Of a DNA stretch of 64,000 nucleotides, positions 63,087-64,000 are shown piece by piece. This DNA comes from Mucilaginibacter segetis (GTDB taxonomy: Bacteria; Bacteroidota; Bacteroidia; Sphingobacteriales; Sphingobacteriaceae). The stretch spans positions 558,001-622,000 of the forward strand of contig NZ_JAEHFW010000003.1 in the NCBI RefSeq assembly GCF_016522075.1, in the 5' to 3' direction. The notes beneath the pieces were generated by a model. That model had not been told where the DNA came from. It saw only the letters and a program-made list of their open reading frames with translations, and did no database searches. How positions within the stretch are numbered: the stretch's first letter is position 1; the number at the start of each line of letters is the position of its first letter. A program made the position numbers and the translations under genes.

Positions 63087-64000
63087 ATGGCATTAACTTC
63101 TATCGCTGACATTTGTTCATTAAAAATGTATAATGGAGCTGACCGTATTGTATTTGTATCAGATCAAATAACTGGTGGGGTATTTTATTATGAAGATAAT
63201 CCTTGCCATTCGTATACGCCTTATGAAAACACTTTTACTTTTAACGGAGTAGAAATTACAGATGGGGCTTCAAATTCATTTGTAGATCATGGCTTTCTTA
63301 ATGGACAAGTTATCACAATCCAAGGAACGACATATAACAATGGAATATATGTCATAGCTTCAGTTACTCCTGAAAAGATAACAATAGCAAGTACTGGTTC
63401 ATTTGAAAATGAGACGGTAGCTTCAACTATAACCCTAGAAGATGGTGGAATTATTTTCGATGCTCCGGGAATTGAGTCCGGATATTGGAGGCGTCAATTT
63501 GATCAAAAAGATGGGATAAGTGTTAGCTGGTTTGGCGCACAAGGAAATGCACTGTATTATAACTCTGCTGATAAAGAATGGTATACAACTACTTCATATA
63601 CTACATTGGCTAATGATGATACCCTTTCAATTCAAACTACATTAAATTATGCAACCGTTATATATAAAAACATTAAAAAAGTTGTAATTCCACCCGGAAA
63701 ATATGCACATAACACAATTTATGTCCCTTCAGGAGTTTTATTAACCGGCTCTGGAAGTACATTTGAAGCTTTAAATCGTGCAACATCTCAACTCGTTAAA
63801 AAAACTGGAGGAGGAGATAGCATTAGATTAATTGAAAAAACAAAAGGTGAGTCAAGATTATATTGGTTTGGCGGAATAACCAATCTTGAATTTTATGGAC
63901 AACCTTTTAATACAGAAGGGTGGGCAATATCCTGTAGAAATAAAGATGGAGATGTTATAGCTCCTATGGATATGAATTTCTTCGAGAATTTAGAAATGAG
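63087..64000 (+). CDS. Tail-spike-like / pectate-lyase-superfamily beta-helix protein (3' part outside window)
   Basis: Open from ATG 63087 for 304 codons to the window end. No signal peptide is visible. The first 170 residues include GGVFYYED and GYWRRQFD, then SVSWFGAQGN, the pattern seen before phage tail-spike and GH28-related beta-helices, although with an inserted beta domain (about 45-120). From about 205 the VVIPPGKYAHNTIYVPSGVLLTGSGSTF region is the start of the parallel beta-helix. It is more AT-rich than the chromosome around it. Likely glycan binding or hydrolysing; phage origin is an inference. Confidence 0.75.
   Translation, partial: MALTSIADICSLKMYNGADRIVFVSDQITGGVFYYEDNPCHSYTPYENTFTFNGVEITDGASNSFVDHGFLNGQVITIQGTTYNNGIYVIASVTPEKITIASTGSFENETVASTITLEDGGIIFDAPGIESGYWRRQFDQKDGISVSWFGAQGNALYYNSADKEWYTTTSYTTLANDDTLSIQTTLNYATVIYKNIKKVVIPPGKYAHNTIYVPSGVLLTGSGSTFEALNRATSQLVKKTGGGDSIRLIEKTKGESRLYWFGGITNLEFYGQPFNTEGWAISCRNKDGDVIAPMDMNFFENLEM

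Overview
This window looks like chromosomal DNA of a Bacteroidota bacterium, most likely family Sphingobacteriaceae (Mucilaginibacter or Pedobacter-like). The support is the set of genes typical of the phylum: Bacteroidota-type AMP nucleosidase, the DUF4290-murA pair, GIN-domain surface proteins, a BlaI/BlaR1-type pair with TonB-C domains, Tgt without the zinc cysteines, and several TAnnTTTG (-7) promoter boxes. Base composition is moderately AT-rich. The genus is an inference. No rRNA, tRNA, CRISPR array, integrase or transposase was recognised.

Layout. 1-7 kb: lptG (cut by the window edge) and tgt, then glycosyltransferase, ECF sigma factor and rsmG, then a blaR1/blaI-like pair behind three clear operator dyads. 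7-21 kb: dprA, sixA-like, a beta-barrel protein, heptosyltransferase plus rfaE2, polX, sppA, folK-Hpt, rho-pssA-purS, pyrF, a flavin/pyridoxamine-oxidase-like protein, and a DnaQ-GIY-YIG fusion. 21.2-23.7 kb: an AT-rich accessory island with orphan small proteins, a broken gene and a repeated 60-65 bp element. 23.7-31.6 kb: pyrG-yidC, an M23 peptidase lipoprotein, a deoxynucleoside kinase, trpS, plsC-gatC. 31.6-46.6 kb: an ABC ATPase and, apart from it, a MacB-type permease, a GH19 chitinase, a cobalamin adenosyltransferase, ispD, queA, a 1098-residue hybrid histidine kinase, gltA and recQ. 46.6-50.3 kb: a tandem pair of secreted GIN-like proteins, a GIN lipoprotein and a dihaem cytochrome c, most of them preceded by TGTAAC-N16/17 promoter-like motifs. 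50.4-63 kb: tig-clpP-clpX, AMP nucleosidase, cystathionine beta-synthase, a GT39 glycosyltransferase, DUF4290-murA, and a dipeptide epimerase. 63.1-64 kb: the start of a large AT-rich tail-spike-like beta-helix protein that runs off the window.

How the genes work together. Several genes serve the envelope: LPS export and heptose metabolism (lptG, rfaE2, GT9), phospholipid synthesis (pssA, plsC), peptidoglycan (murA, M23 peptidase, dipeptide epimerase), and membrane insertion and quality control (yidC, sppA). Others form nucleotide and tRNA-modification sets (pyrF, pyrG, purS, dNK, amn; tgt and queA for queuosine) and a proteostasis cluster (tig, clpP, clpX).

The most noteworthy signals are: (i) the shared ECF-type promoter motif upstream of the GIN/cytochrome genes and the MacB permease; (ii) the triple BlaI-type operator; (iii) catalytic-residue departures in MurA (Asp in place of the fosfomycin-target Cys), PolX (polymerase Asp residues lost) and Tgt (zinc Cys residues lost); (iv) the 21.2-23.7 kb island; and (v) four convergent gene pairs that overlap by exactly the 4 bases of their stop codons. 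I did not find a clearly new defence or mobile system; the island and the putative ECF regulon are the best candidates for undescribed biology.
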